A stretch of DNA of 64,000 nt, taken from the NCBI GenBank assembly GCA_963730285.1, contig CAVSQY010000013.1, positions 62,001-126,000 on the forward strand, written 5' to 3'. The stretch's first letter is position 1; each line of letters opens with the position of its first letter. The position numbers and the translations under genes are program-made. Shown one piece after another: positions 26,304-34,175 of this stretch. The stretch is from JARDZU01 sp963730285. Lineage in GTDB: Bacteria; Actinomycetota; Acidimicrobiia; Spongiisociales; ZC4RG35. The notes under the pieces were generated by a model, which made no database searches, had not been told where the DNA came from, and saw nothing but the letters and a program-made list of their open reading frames with translations.

Positions 26304-26501
26304 ATGACAGACATAGTCAAAGGAGCAGCCATCAAAGGCATGACCCGTCCATCGAGACGCTTCAAAGCTGATCGAGTGTGCGCCAAGTCAGGCTGCAAGA
26401 CCAAGCTTTCTCAGTACAACAAGGCGGAGTACTGCCATGCCCACGCCCCGGTTCGCTTTCCGAGGGTGCGCGGGAAGATCATGGACAGCTCGGACGTCTG
26501 A
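26304..26501 (+). CDS. Small basic protein with a CxxxxC...CxxH zinc-binding pattern
   Basis: A 65-residue basic protein. The central part, CAKSGCKTKLSQYNKAEYC followed by HAHAP, has two cysteines four apart, then a Cys-His pair, fitting a single zinc knuckle. The C-terminus RFPRVRGKIMD is basic, suggesting nucleic-acid or ribosome contact. The ATG at 26304 has AAAGGAGGG well placed upstream; a TTG at 26298 would add two residues. I do not recognise a named family. It is followed by a strong hairpin at 26558 and preceded by a long leader, so it is an independent transcription unit. Confidence 0.7.
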   Translation: MTDIVKGAAIKGMTRPSRRFKADRVCAKSGCKTKLSQYNKAEYCHAHAPVRFPRVRGKIMDSSDV

Positions 26502-26557
26502 AACCACTCTGGCCGGGACAGGTCCTCTCCCCCTCCCCGTCCCACAAGCCAGACAAC

Positions 26558-26586
26558 GAGGGCCCCGGTCATCGACCGGGGCTCTC
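26558..26586 (+). terminator. Terminator hairpin after the small zinc protein
   Basis: GAGGGCCCCGGTC pairs with GACCGGGGCTCTC around ATC. The stem is 13 bp with a single G-T pair; there is no T-run, as is common in actinobacteria. Confidence 0.6.
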
Positions 26587-26625
26587 TGTATCGATACCGG
26601 AATAGGCCATGACAGCCGGCGTTTG

Positions 26626-26631
26626 TACAAT
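26626..26631 (+). promoter_or_regulatory. -10 element TACAAT for the copper genes
   Basis: TACAAT ends 9 nt before the copZ ATG at 26641. No CsoR- or CueR-type palindrome is obvious to me around it. Confidence 0.45.
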
Positions 26632-26640
26632 CAGATACCT

Positions 26641-26850
26641 ATGACTCAGATACTTCTTCAAGCTCCGGAGGTCCACTGCGATCATTGCAAGATGAGCATC
26701 GAGGGTGCGGTCGGAGCGCTCCCCGGTGTGGACACGGTCGAGGTGGCAATCGCGGAGGCCACGGTGAACGTCACCTATGACGAGAGCCAGGTCGAAGTCG
26801 ACTCCATCAAGAAGGCCATCGAGGAGCAGGGCTACGCCGTCTTCGGCTGA
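26641..26850 (+). CDS. CopZ-like heavy-metal-associated domain protein
   Basis: A 69-residue ferredoxin-like HMA domain. The metal site reads VHCDHC, followed by the family pattern SIEGAVGALPGVDTVEVAIA and a C-terminal AIEEQGYAVFG. As a separate protein it would be a copper chaperone that hands Cu(I) to the ATPase encoded next. However, the ATPase reading frame lies +1 and overlaps this gene's 3' end, with no usable start in between. This domain may therefore also be made as the first metal-binding domain of a two-HMA ATPase. Confidence 0.82.
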   Translation: MTQILLQAPEVHCDHCKMSIEGAVGALPGVDTVEVAIAEATVNVTYDESQVEVDSIKKAIEEQGYAVFG

Positions 26851-29023
26851 TACCCGGCGCAACGACGCCCCCCGAACCATCCTCTTCGACGTCGATGGCA
26901 TGACATGCGCCACCTGCGCGGTGCGGATCGAGCGGGTCTTGGGTCGCCAGGAAGGAGTCGAGGCGGCCAACGTGAACCTGGCGGGTGCGTCAGCCATGAT
27001 CCGTGTCGGAGACGAAGTCGATGTCGACCAGTTGAAGGCTGCCGTCGACAAGATCGGCTACCACATCGCTCCCCATGAGTCCGGGGCAGGCCCGCGCGAC
27101 ATGGTGGGTCACTATCACGGTGACGAGAAGACCCAGTGGCGTCGATTCTGGATCGAGGCGGCCCTCACCCTGCCGGCCATGTTGCTGGCGATGTTTGGTC
27201 CGGATGAGACGTGGAACCGTGTCCTTCAACTCGCCCTGATCACACCGGTGGTGACCTGGGGCGGCTGGCAGTTCCATTCGGTGGCAGTGCGCCAGGTTCG
27301 GACCCTGGCCGCCAACATGGACACCCTGATCTCCCTGGGATCCTCCGCCGCGTATCTCTACTCACTCTGGGCGCTGGCCAGCGGCCAGCCGGTGTTCTTC
27401 GAGACTTCGGGAATGATCATCACGCTGATAACCCTGGGCCGCGCCTTCGAGGCCAGGGCCAAGGGTCGTGCCTCCGAGGCGGTGCATCGCCTTCTCGAAT
27501 TGGGGGCCAAGGATGCCCGCATCGTCGCAGACGGTCGAGAGCATTCGGTGCCGGTCGAACAGGTCATACCCGGTGACCTCATGGTCATCTTGCCCGGTGA
27601 GAAGGTGCCCACCGATGGTGAGATCGTGAGTGGTGAGTCGGCCGTAGATGAGTCGATGCTCACCGGCGAGTCCCTACCGGTGGACAAGGTGATGGGCGAC
27701 CGGGTGTTCGGGGCAACCGTCAACCAGGGCGGCCGGCTCGTGGTCCGGGCGACTGCGGTCGGTGTCGACACAGCCCTGGCCGGGATTGTCAAGATGGTCG
27801 AGGAAGCTCAGGGGTCCAAGGCGCCCAGCCAGCGCATGGCCGACCGCGTCTCTTCGGTGTTTGTCCCCACGGTCATCGGCATCGCCATCCTCACCACGGT
27901 GGTTTGGCTGATGCTGGGCAACGAGTTCTTCGAGTCGTTCCGCACCGGGGTCGCCGTTCTGATCATTGCCTGTCCCTGCGCGCTGGGCCTGGCGACACCC
28001 ACCGCGATCATGGTCGGCAGCGGGCGTGGCGCCGCTCTTGGGATCCTCTTCAAGCGGGCCGAGGTCTTCGAGCAGGTGCGAGTCATCGACACGGTTGTCT
28101 TCGACAAGACCGGAACACTCACCAGCGGCGTCATGACGATGTCGGATGCAATCAGCGACGGCGATCAGGAGGACTTCATCCGGATGATGGCGTCCCTGGA
28201 GGCCGCTTCCGGCCACCCCATCGGCAAGGCCGTGGCTCTGGCCGCCGACGACATGGGCCTCGAACTGGTCGAGCCCGAGCATCTGGAGAGTCTCTCCGGA
28301 TTGGGTGTTGCCGGCCTGATCGGTGATCGCCAGGTTGTGGTGGGCAAGGCAGAGCTCCTGGTGGAGCGCGGGCTGGAGCTTGGCGATTGGGACCTCGAGC
28401 GGAAGCATCTGGAGGAAGCCGGCAAGACCGCTTTCCTCGCAGGATGGGATGGACGAGCCCGCGGGGTCGTTGCAGTGACCGACTCTGTGCGACCCGAGGC
28501 GGCTGTAGCCCTGGCGCGTCTCCGCCAGCAGTCGAAGAGAATCGTCATGATCACCGGCGACAACGAGAGGACCGCCCTTCAAATAGCAGGCATGTTGGGG
28601 ATCGGTGACGTTCGCGCGGGAGTGCTGCCCGGGGAGAAGGCGCAACAGGTGACCAGTCTCCAGAACGAGGGGGCAATGGTTGTCTTCGTCGGTGACGGTG
28701 TCAACGATGCGCCCGCCTTGACGCAGGCCGATCTGGGCATGGCCATCGGATCGGGCACCGAGGTCGCGTTGGAGGCCGGTGACGTCGTGCTCCTCAATGG
28801 TGACCCTCGCCTTGTCCCTGCCGGCATCGATCTCGCACATGCCACCTTTCGCACCATCCGACAGAACCTGATTTGGGCTTTCGGCTACAACTCGGCGGCA
28901 ATACCGATCGCCGCTCTCGGATTTCTGAACCCGATGATCGCGGCCGGGGCGATGGCCTTCTCCTCGGTCTCGGTTGTGCTCAATGCATTGCGTCTGCGTC
29001 GTTTTCGACCCTTCTGGGAGTAA
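26777..29023 (+). CDS. copA: Copper-translocating P1B-type ATPase
   Basis: Cu(I) export ATPase. From about residue 34 it carries an HMA domain (FDVDGMTCATC), then eight predicted membrane helices, TGESLP, the CPC transport motif (IIACPCALGLATPT), DKTGTLT, an HP motif (ASGHPIGKA), ITGDN and GDGVNDAP. The 5' end is unsettled: the only in-frame start before the HMA is the ATG at 26777, inside copZ, giving about 25 Arg/Ser-rich residues that look like an off-frame copZ reading. True expression may need a +1 shift at the copZ UGA (26848), or there is an indel. Confidence 0.85.
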   Translation: MTRARSKSTPSRRPSRSRATPSSADTRRNDAPRTILFDVDGMTCATCAVRIERVLGRQEGVEAANVNLAGASAMIRVGDEVDVDQLKAAVDKIGYHIAPHESGAGPRDMVGHYHGDEKTQWRRFWIEAALTLPAMLLAMFGPDETWNRVLQLALITPVVTWGGWQFHSVAVRQVRTLAANMDTLISLGSSAAYLYSLWALASGQPVFFETSGMIITLITLGRAFEARAKGRASEAVHRLLELGAKDARIVADGREHSVPVEQVIPGDLMVILPGEKVPTDGEIVSGESAVDESMLTGESLPVDKVMGDRVFGATVNQGGRLVVRATAVGVDTALAGIVKMVEEAQGSKAPSQRMADRVSSVFVPTVIGIAILTTVVWLMLGNEFFESFRTGVAVLIIACPCALGLATPTAIMVGSGRGAALGILFKRAEVFEQVRVIDTVVFDKTGTLTSGVMTMSDAISDGDQEDFIRMMASLEAASGHPIGKAVALAADDMGLELVEPEHLESLSGLGVAGLIGDRQVVVGKAELLVERGLELGDWDLERKHLEEAGKTAFLAGWDGRARGVVAVTDSVRPEAAVALARLRQQSKRIVMITGDNERTALQIAGMLGIGDVRAGVLPGEKAQQVTSLQNEGAMVVFVGDGVNDAPALTQADLGMAIGSGTEVALEAGDVVLLNGDPRLVPAGIDLAHATFRTIRQNLIWAFGYNSAAIPIAALGFLNPMIAAGAMAFSSVSVVLNALRLRRFRPFWE

Positions 29024-29043
29024 CACTTCCCCCAGGCCGGGTG

Positions 29044-29049
29044 TAGGTT
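29044..29049 (+). promoter_or_regulatory. -10 element TAGGTT for the PAC2 gene
   Basis: TAGGTT, 6-nt spacer GAAAGG, ATG at 29056. Leaderless geometry. Confidence 0.55.
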
Positions 29050-29055
29050 GAAAGG

Positions 29056-29877
29056 ATGGGTTCGCTTCAATGGCTCGATCGACCGATCGTCCAGGACCCG
29101 GTTGGTCTGATCGCTTTCGAAGGCTGGGGCGACGCCGGCGAATCGGCGAGTCACGCCGCTTCTGAGTTCCTGGGCAAGCTCGATGGCGAGTTGTTCGCCA
29201 TCATCGACCCCGACGAACATTTCGACTTCCAGGTGCGCAGACCCATGGTCGAGCTGGACTCGACAGGCATCGTCTCCATCTCCTGGCCCCGAAACGAGCT
29301 GTATGCCGTTCGCGGCTCCGAGCGCGACATGGTGGTGCTTCTCGGTGAAGAGCCCCACTACCGATGGAAGTCCTTCACGAACGACGTGGTTGAAGTGATG
29401 ACCGTGATGGGGGTAACGCGTGCGGTGACCATCGGGGCTTTTATCGGCCAGGTCGCCCACACGCTCCCGGTGCCGTTGGTCGGCTCGGCCAACAGACCCG
29501 ACGACCTCGTCATACACGGGTTGTTGCCAAGCGGCTATGAAGGCCCAACCGGGATAACCGGAGTGCTCAACCATGCTTTGGGAAATGCCGGGATCGACGT
29601 GATATCGGTCTGGGCCGCGGTGCCCCACTACCTGTCGAACCAGGAATACCCGCCGGCTACCGAGGCTCTGGCGGTCAAGGCGGCAGAGCTGTGTGGTGTG
29701 AGTCTCGATATCGGTGAGCTCACCACCGCTTCGCGTCAGTTCCTTTCCACGGTCAACGCGGCAATCGAGGGAAACGCCGAACTCGAGGAATACGTCGAAC
29801 AGCTGGAGCAGGAGGCCGACGACGACCGGGGTGAGCGTCTGGTCGACGAGATCGAGAAATACCTGCGCGGTAAATAG
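29056..29877 (+). CDS. PAC2 family protein
   Basis: A 273-residue protein of the PAC2 family, related to proteasome assembly chaperone 2 and common in proteasome-bearing actinobacteria. Typical stretches are LIAFEGWGDAGESASHA, ISWPRNELYAVRG, VMGVTRAVTIGAF and VWAAVPHYLSNQEYPPATEA. The C-terminus is an acidic helical tail (NAELEEYVEQLEQEADDD). The precise role is unknown. Start is 6 nt after TAGGTT; the stop overlaps the GTG of the next gene by one base. Confidence 0.85.
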   Translation: MGSLQWLDRPIVQDPVGLIAFEGWGDAGESASHAASEFLGKLDGELFAIIDPDEHFDFQVRRPMVELDSTGIVSISWPRNELYAVRGSERDMVVLLGEEPHYRWKSFTNDVVEVMTVMGVTRAVTIGAFIGQVAHTLPVPLVGSANRPDDLVIHGLLPSGYEGPTGITGVLNHALGNAGIDVISVWAAVPHYLSNQEYPPATEALAVKAAELCGVSLDIGELTTASRQFLSTVNAAIEGNAELEEYVEQLEQEADDDRGERLVDEIEKYLRGK

Positions 29878-30251
29878 TGGGAGTTGTCCGATACCTGCAC
29901 TTGTTGGGGGCGACGGTGTGGATCGGCGGGCTGATCGTATTGGGAGTCACGGTGGCAGCCGTGAGATCGGTCAGTGACGATCGACGGACTCTCCGCGTCA
30001 TGGCTCGCAGATTCGGAGTCATCTCCTGGCTGGCGATGGCGCTGCTGGTGGTGACCGGTGGCATCCTCTCCGCCGATCATGGCTGGGACTCCGTGCTCGT
30101 CACGAAGGTCTCCCTGGTCCTGCTGTCCATCCTCCTCGCGGCATGGCATTCGATGGGTGGAGCTAACCAATCACCACAGTCTCGAGGTTTGATCCAGGGC
30201 GTGATCCTGGTACTTGCCTTGGTGATACTCGGACTCGCCGTGGCCCTCTGA
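29877..30251 (+). CDS. Small CopD-like membrane protein
   Basis: A 124-residue protein with four hydrophobic segments. The first helix reads VVRYLHLLGATVWIGGLIVLG, in which the His and WxGG are typical of CopD/YcnJ-type and related DUF2269 membrane domains. A second segment ends GGILSADHGW. Copper transport is suggested by the family and by the nearby copZ-copA genes, but it is coupled to the PAC2 gene (GTG overlaps its stop). Function unproven. Confidence 0.6.
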   Translation: MGVVRYLHLLGATVWIGGLIVLGVTVAAVRSVSDDRRTLRVMARRFGVISWLAMALLVVTGGILSADHGWDSVLVTKVSLVLLSILLAAWHSMGGANQSPQSRGLIQGVILVLALVILGLAVAL

Positions 30252-30280
30252 CCCTGGTCGTCAAATCAGCCCATTCCGCC

Positions 30281-30299
30281 CACCGCACCGAGTGCGGTG
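30281..30299 (+). terminator. Weak hairpin after the CopD-like gene
   Basis: CACCGCA pairs with TGCGGTG across CCGAG. There is no T-run. The remaining sequence to 30405 shows no gene. Confidence 0.3.
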
Positions 30300-30405
30300 T
30301 CAGGTGTCCGTGATAGACATTCTGCTCACACCAACCGGTCGATGCCCCCAGGTATCGATGGTCTCGATGTTTATCGACTAATGACCATGCTCTCCGGGCA
30401 AAGCA

Positions 30406-30432
30406 AAGGACCGGCCCTGCGGGCCGGTCCTT
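30406..30432 (-). terminator. Strong terminator of the bS22 gene
   Basis: A perfect 12-bp stem, AAGGACCGGCCC and GGGCCGGTCCTT around a 3-nt loop, begins 6 nt after the bS22 stop on the minus strand and is followed by TGCTTTG. Confidence 0.8.
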
Positions 30433-30438
30433 GCGAAG

Positions 30439-30528
30439 TCACTTCCGCTTGTGTCGGTTGGCCTTGAGCCGTTTGCGGTACTTGTGCTTCGACATCTTCT
30501 TACGACGCTTCTTGACGAGCGATCCCAT
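30439..30528 (-). CDS. 29-residue ribosomal protein bS22 (AURKAIP1/COX24 domain)
   Basis: A tiny, very basic protein of 29 residues starting MGSLVKKRRKKMSKHKYRK. Fourteen residues are Lys or Arg. It matches the actinobacterial bS22 proteins (MGSVxKKRRKRMxKKKHRK in mycobacteria), which bind the small ribosomal subunit near the decoding region. GAGG lies 8 nt before the ATG and a perfect terminator follows. It is short enough to be missed by gene finders. Confidence 0.88.
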   Translation of the reverse strand: MGSLVKKRRKKMSKHKYRKRLKANRHKRK

Positions 30529-30635
30529 GCAAAAACCTCACAAAGTCTTGGGGAAACCATTCTCCATGGTCGCAGCTATGGCCACTTAGATCAAACCTGC
30601 CATGGGTGAGAGACACTCACATCGAGAACGATCGG

Positions 30636-31112
30636 TCACACGGCGGGTCTGAGCTCAACACGTCTCAACAGTTGTGCATTGATCGCCACGACCACCGTCG
30701 AGGCGCTCATGAGGACGGCCGCTGCCGCAGGGGCGAGGACCAGCCCGGCCCAGGCGAAGGCTCCTGCGGCAAGGGGTATTGCGAGCACGTTGTACCCGGC
30801 TGCCCAACCGAGGTTCTGCAGCATCTTTCGATACCCGGCCTGCGAAAGCCGCCGGATGGCAATGACACCGCGCGGGTCGTCCGAGGCGAGGACGATTCCG
30901 GCCGACTCGATGGCGACGTCGGTTCCTGCCCCAATGGCGATACCGACATCTGCCTTGGCCAACGCGGGCGCATCATCTACTCCGTCGCCCACCATCCCCA
31001 CTCTCAGGCCATCGTCCTGAAGCTCAGCCGATTTGGAGTGCTTCTCCTCAGGAAGGACTTCGGAAAACACCTGATCGATGTTGAGCTCCGGGACCGATGA
31101 GGTTGCCCACAC
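30636..31112 (-). pseudogene. C-terminal fragment of a CopB-type P1B ATPase
   Basis: About 155 residues that match only the C-terminal quarter of a heavy-metal ATPase: NIDQVFSEVLPEEK, VGMVGDGVDDAPALAKADVG, AIGAGTDVAIESAGIVLASDD and two final membrane helices ending NAQLLRRVEL. The actuator, phosphorylation loop and six helices are missing; an in-frame stop lies a few codons upstream of the possible GTG. The hinge motif reads GDGVDDAP where GDGVNDAP is normal. This looks like the remnant of a deleted gene. Confidence 0.82.
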
Positions 31113-31361
31113 GTCGCAGGCCCATCAACGCCACCACGTCTAACATTGGGACAGGGAAGGGACTTCTTCAAGCGGACCAAACGCACCGACAATGCTCGCA
31201 TTCACATGATCGATGCGTGGTCAGACCGTTGGATATGGGGGCAGCCGATGGTTGATGCTGACGGTGGAGCGGCGACCTTGCATGCGGTGGTGATCCCCGA
31301 GGTCGCCCGACCGGGCTGATGTTGGCGGGCGAGCGATCATCCACGAAAGGGAGGTAGCTGA
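31113..31361. other. Intergenic stretch before rph
   Basis: 249 bp between the ATPase remnant and rph. On the plus strand a TTG-initiated frame of about 57 codons (31146-31319) reads DFFKRTKRTDNARIHMIDAW and ends PEVARPG; I cannot assign it. TAACAT at 31141-31146 could be a -10 box for rph. I do not see the 19-bp rifamycin-associated element described upstream of some actinobacterial rph genes. Confidence 0.35.
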
Positions 31362-33956
31362 ATGGGCAGCTACGTGTTGGGCTTTCAGGAGATCGATCGG
31401 ACCCAGGTCTCGGTCGTAGGCGGCAAGGGCGCAAACCTGGGTGAGCTCTCGCGGATGGGAGGCATCCGAGTGCCGGCCGGCTTTTGCGTGACGACGGAGG
31501 CATTTGGGCGGATCATGGCGGAAGCTTCATCGGTCGACCACCTTCTCGATCGGCTGTCGCTACTGGACCCAGACGATCGGGAAGGGATCCGAGGGCTCAG
31601 CTCGGAGATCCGCCGGGCCATCGAAGGGGTCGCCATCCCTGATGACCTGGCATCAGCCATCACCGGCCGGGTTGCCCGGCTCGGCGAGCAAGCGGCCTAC
31701 GCCGTCCGATCGAGCGCTACGGCGGAGGACTCGCCGACGGCCTCTTTCGCGGGTCAGCAGGACACCTATCTGAACATTGTGGGACCGGTGCCGATCCTTC
31801 AGCACATCAGCAGATGCTGGGGTTCACTCTTCACCGAGCGATCCGTGACCTACCGCATTCGGAACGGCATCGATCACACGACGGTCCAGATGGCCGTGAT
31901 CGTGCAGGAGATGGTCTTCCCACTGTCGTCCGGCATCATGTTCACGGCCGACCCTGTCACGTCGAACCGGAAGGTCGTCTCTGTCGAGGCCAGCTTCGGC
32001 CTTGGCGAGGCCCTGGTCTCAGGTCTGGTGAACGCCGACGTCTACACGGTTCGGGACGGCGAGATCGGTGCCAAGGTGGTCACCACCAAGCGGCTTGCCA
32101 TCCACGCCTCGCCGACCGGCGGCACGACGGAACAGGAGATCGAGCCGGAGCGGCAGGACCGACCGGCGCTGACGGATGACCAGGTCGTGCGGCTCGCCGC
32201 GCTGGGCCGACAGATCGAGGCACATTTCGGTTCTCCGCAGGACATCGAGTGGTGCCTTGTCGACGACGATTTCCAGATCGTCCAGAGCCGCCCGATCACC
32301 ATGCTGTTCCCGATCCCGCCGGCGACCGACGACGCAAATCATGTCTACGTCTCGGTTGGGCATGGTCAGATGATGACCGACGCGATCAAACCACTCGGTC
32401 TGTCTTTGTGGCAGATGACGACGCCCGCCCCGATGTCAGAGGCCGGAGGTCGGTTGTTCGTCGACGTCACGACTCGCTTGGCCGCGCCGTCGAGCCGAGC
32501 CGACTTCCTCGAGCTCTCCGGCCGATCGGACCCGCTGCTCCGCGACGCCTTGCAGACAGTTCTCGATCGCGGTGACCTCATCCCGTCGCCGCCAGACGAT
32601 GGCCAGGTACCGCCGCCGGCAGTCGACGCCACTGCCCAACTCGACGCCGACCCTGCCATCGTCACCGAGCTGACCGCTCAGAGCGAGGCTTCGCTCGCGA
32701 CATGTCAACGCGACATCCAGGCCAAGACCGGCGAGGAGCTGCTCGACTTCATCCTGTCTGACATGCAAGAGCTGCGGCGCTTGCTGTTCGATCCCAAAAG
32801 CCACCAGGTCTTTATGACAGCCATCGTGGCCACATGGTGGATCAACGAGCACCTGTTCGACTGGCTGGGCGAGAGGAACGTGGCCGACACCATCATGCGG
32901 TCGGTTCCTGACAACGTCACGTCCGAGATGGGGCTCGCGCTCCTCGACGTCGCCGACGTCATCCGGCCGCACCCGGACGTGGTGGCCTTCCTCCATGGCG
33001 TCGAAGACGACCGCTTCCTCGACGAACTGGGCCGACTCGACGGTGGGCCAGAGGCACGCGCCGCCATCGAGGGCTTTCTGGACAAGTACGGCATGCGCTG
33101 TGCCGGCGAGATCGACGTCACCAGACCCCGTTGGAGTGAACAGCCGACGACGCTGCTGCCGATGATTCTCGCCCATGTCGAGAACATGGAGCCCGGCGAA
33201 GCACGGCGCCGCTTCGACGAAGGGCGACAAGAGGCTTCGGCCAGGGAACGGAAACTGCTCGAGCAATTGCGGGCCTTGCCTGACGGAGACCGGAAGGCCG
33301 CGGAGACCTCGCAGATGATCCACCGCGTCCGGACGTTCATGGGATACCGGGAGTACCCGAAGTACGCCATGGTCAGCCGGTATTTCATCTACAAGCGGGC
33401 CTTGCTGGCGGAGGCCAAGCGTCTCGTCGAGGGGGGAGTGCTTCGTGGGATCGAGGACATCTTCTTCCTCCGGTTCGAAGAGCTCCACGATGTCGTGCAT
33501 ACCAACGACGTCGATGAAGAGCTCATCGATCAACGCAAGGACGCCTTCCGTTCCTACCAGGCTCTGACACCTCCCAGGGTGCTCACCTCAGACGGCGAAG
33601 CTGTCCCCGGGGCCTACAGTCGCGACGACGTGCCCAGTGGTGCGCTGGCCGGCCTGGCCGTGTCCGGCGGGACGATCGAGGGCCGCGCCCGCGTCATCCT
33701 GGACATCGCGGATGCCGATATCGAGCCGGGCGACATCCTCGTCACGGCCTACACGGATCCCAGTTGGACACCTCTGTTCGTGGCCATAAAGGGCCTGGTG
33801 ACGGAAGTGGGGGGCACAATGACCCATGGAGCGGTCATCGCCCGGGAGTACGGTTTGCCTGCCGTCGTTGGGGTCGAGCATGCCACCCAACTGATCCGGG
33901 ACGGGCAGCAGATACGCGTGCACGGAACCGACGGGTACGTCGAGGTTTTGCCCTAG
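31362..33956 (+). CDS. rph: Rifamycin phosphotransferase (Rph)
   Basis: An 864-residue dikinase-like enzyme that phosphorylates rifamycins with ATP, giving AMP and phosphate. Domains in order: ATP-grasp (about 1-310: VGGKGANLGELSRMGG, YAVRSSATAEDSPTASFAGQ, IMFTADPVT), rifamycin-binding domain (about 320-750, opening YVSVGHGQMMTDAIKPLG) and swivelling His domain (about 770-864: GTMTHGAVIAREYGLPAVVG, phospho-accepting His). The length and the QMMTDAIKPLGLS motif separate it from PEP synthase. AGGGAGGT precedes the ATG. Followed by a long stem-loop. Confidence 0.88.
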   Translation: MGSYVLGFQEIDRTQVSVVGGKGANLGELSRMGGIRVPAGFCVTTEAFGRIMAEASSVDHLLDRLSLLDPDDREGIRGLSSEIRRAIEGVAIPDDLASAITGRVARLGEQAAYAVRSSATAEDSPTASFAGQQDTYLNIVGPVPILQHISRCWGSLFTERSVTYRIRNGIDHTTVQMAVIVQEMVFPLSSGIMFTADPVTSNRKVVSVEASFGLGEALVSGLVNADVYTVRDGEIGAKVVTTKRLAIHASPTGGTTEQEIEPERQDRPALTDDQVVRLAALGRQIEAHFGSPQDIEWCLVDDDFQIVQSRPITMLFPIPPATDDANHVYVSVGHGQMMTDAIKPLGLSLWQMTTPAPMSEAGGRLFVDVTTRLAAPSSRADFLELSGRSDPLLRDALQTVLDRGDLIPSPPDDGQVPPPAVDATAQLDADPAIVTELTAQSEASLATCQRDIQAKTGEELLDFILSDMQELRRLLFDPKSHQVFMTAIVATWWINEHLFDWLGERNVADTIMRSVPDNVTSEMGLALLDVADVIRPHPDVVAFLHGVEDDRFLDELGRLDGGPEARAAIEGFLDKYGMRCAGEIDVTRPRWSEQPTTLLPMILAHVENMEPGEARRRFDEGRQEASARERKLLEQLRALPDGDRKAAETSQMIHRVRTFMGYREYPKYAMVSRYFIYKRALLAEAKRLVEGGVLRGIEDIFFLRFEELHDVVHTNDVDEELIDQRKDAFRSYQALTPPRVLTSDGEAVPGAYSRDDVPSGALAGLAVSGGTIEGRARVILDIADADIEPGDILVTAYTDPSWTPLFVAIKGLVTEVGGTMTHGAVIAREYGLPAVVGVEHATQLIRDGQQIRVHGTDGYVEVLP

Positions 33957-34005
33957 CCGGTTTCGTCGCTGCGAGACGCTGGGGATTAGCCCCGGACGAA
34001 GCCGG
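33957..34005 (+). terminator. Stem-loop terminator after rph
   Basis: CCGGTTTCGTC (33957-33967) pairs with GACGAAGCCGG (33995-34005), one G-T pair, enclosing an inner GGGG/CCCC hairpin. It starts on the base after the rph stop. Confidence 0.6.
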
Positions 34006-34109
34006 CATCGATGTCGAACAGCCCGACGACTGCCGCTGCGGGCGGAGTACCTCGTCAACTGACTCTCTCGGATGTCACGGGAAGCCTCATACGGCATTTG
34101 CATCTGCAG

Positions 34110-34149
34110 TTGACAGTCTTACAACGTATGGTTATCTTACAACGTATGG
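34110..34149 (+). promoter_or_regulatory. Promoter with two 15-nt direct repeats
   Basis: -35 TTGACA (34110-34115), 17-bp spacer, -10 TATCTT (34133-34138). The sequence TCTTACAACGTATGG occurs at 34117-34131 and again at 34135-34149, 18 bp apart. The repeats cover the spacer, the -10 and the start site. Each contains the half-palindrome TAC-AAC-GTA. This looks like a repressor operator; no regulator gene is adjacent. Confidence 0.7.
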
Positions 34150-34175
34150 CAGACATCAGGACCAGGAGGACGCAC

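Noticed and set aside
27674..29026. A 450-codon minus-strand frame antisense to copA
   Set aside because: Antisense shadow; the copA motifs on the plus strand are unambiguous.
31300..31361. The rifamycin-associated inverted repeat upstream of rph
   Set aside because: No GGGGCTTGC/GCAAGCCCC-type palindrome is present in this interval.
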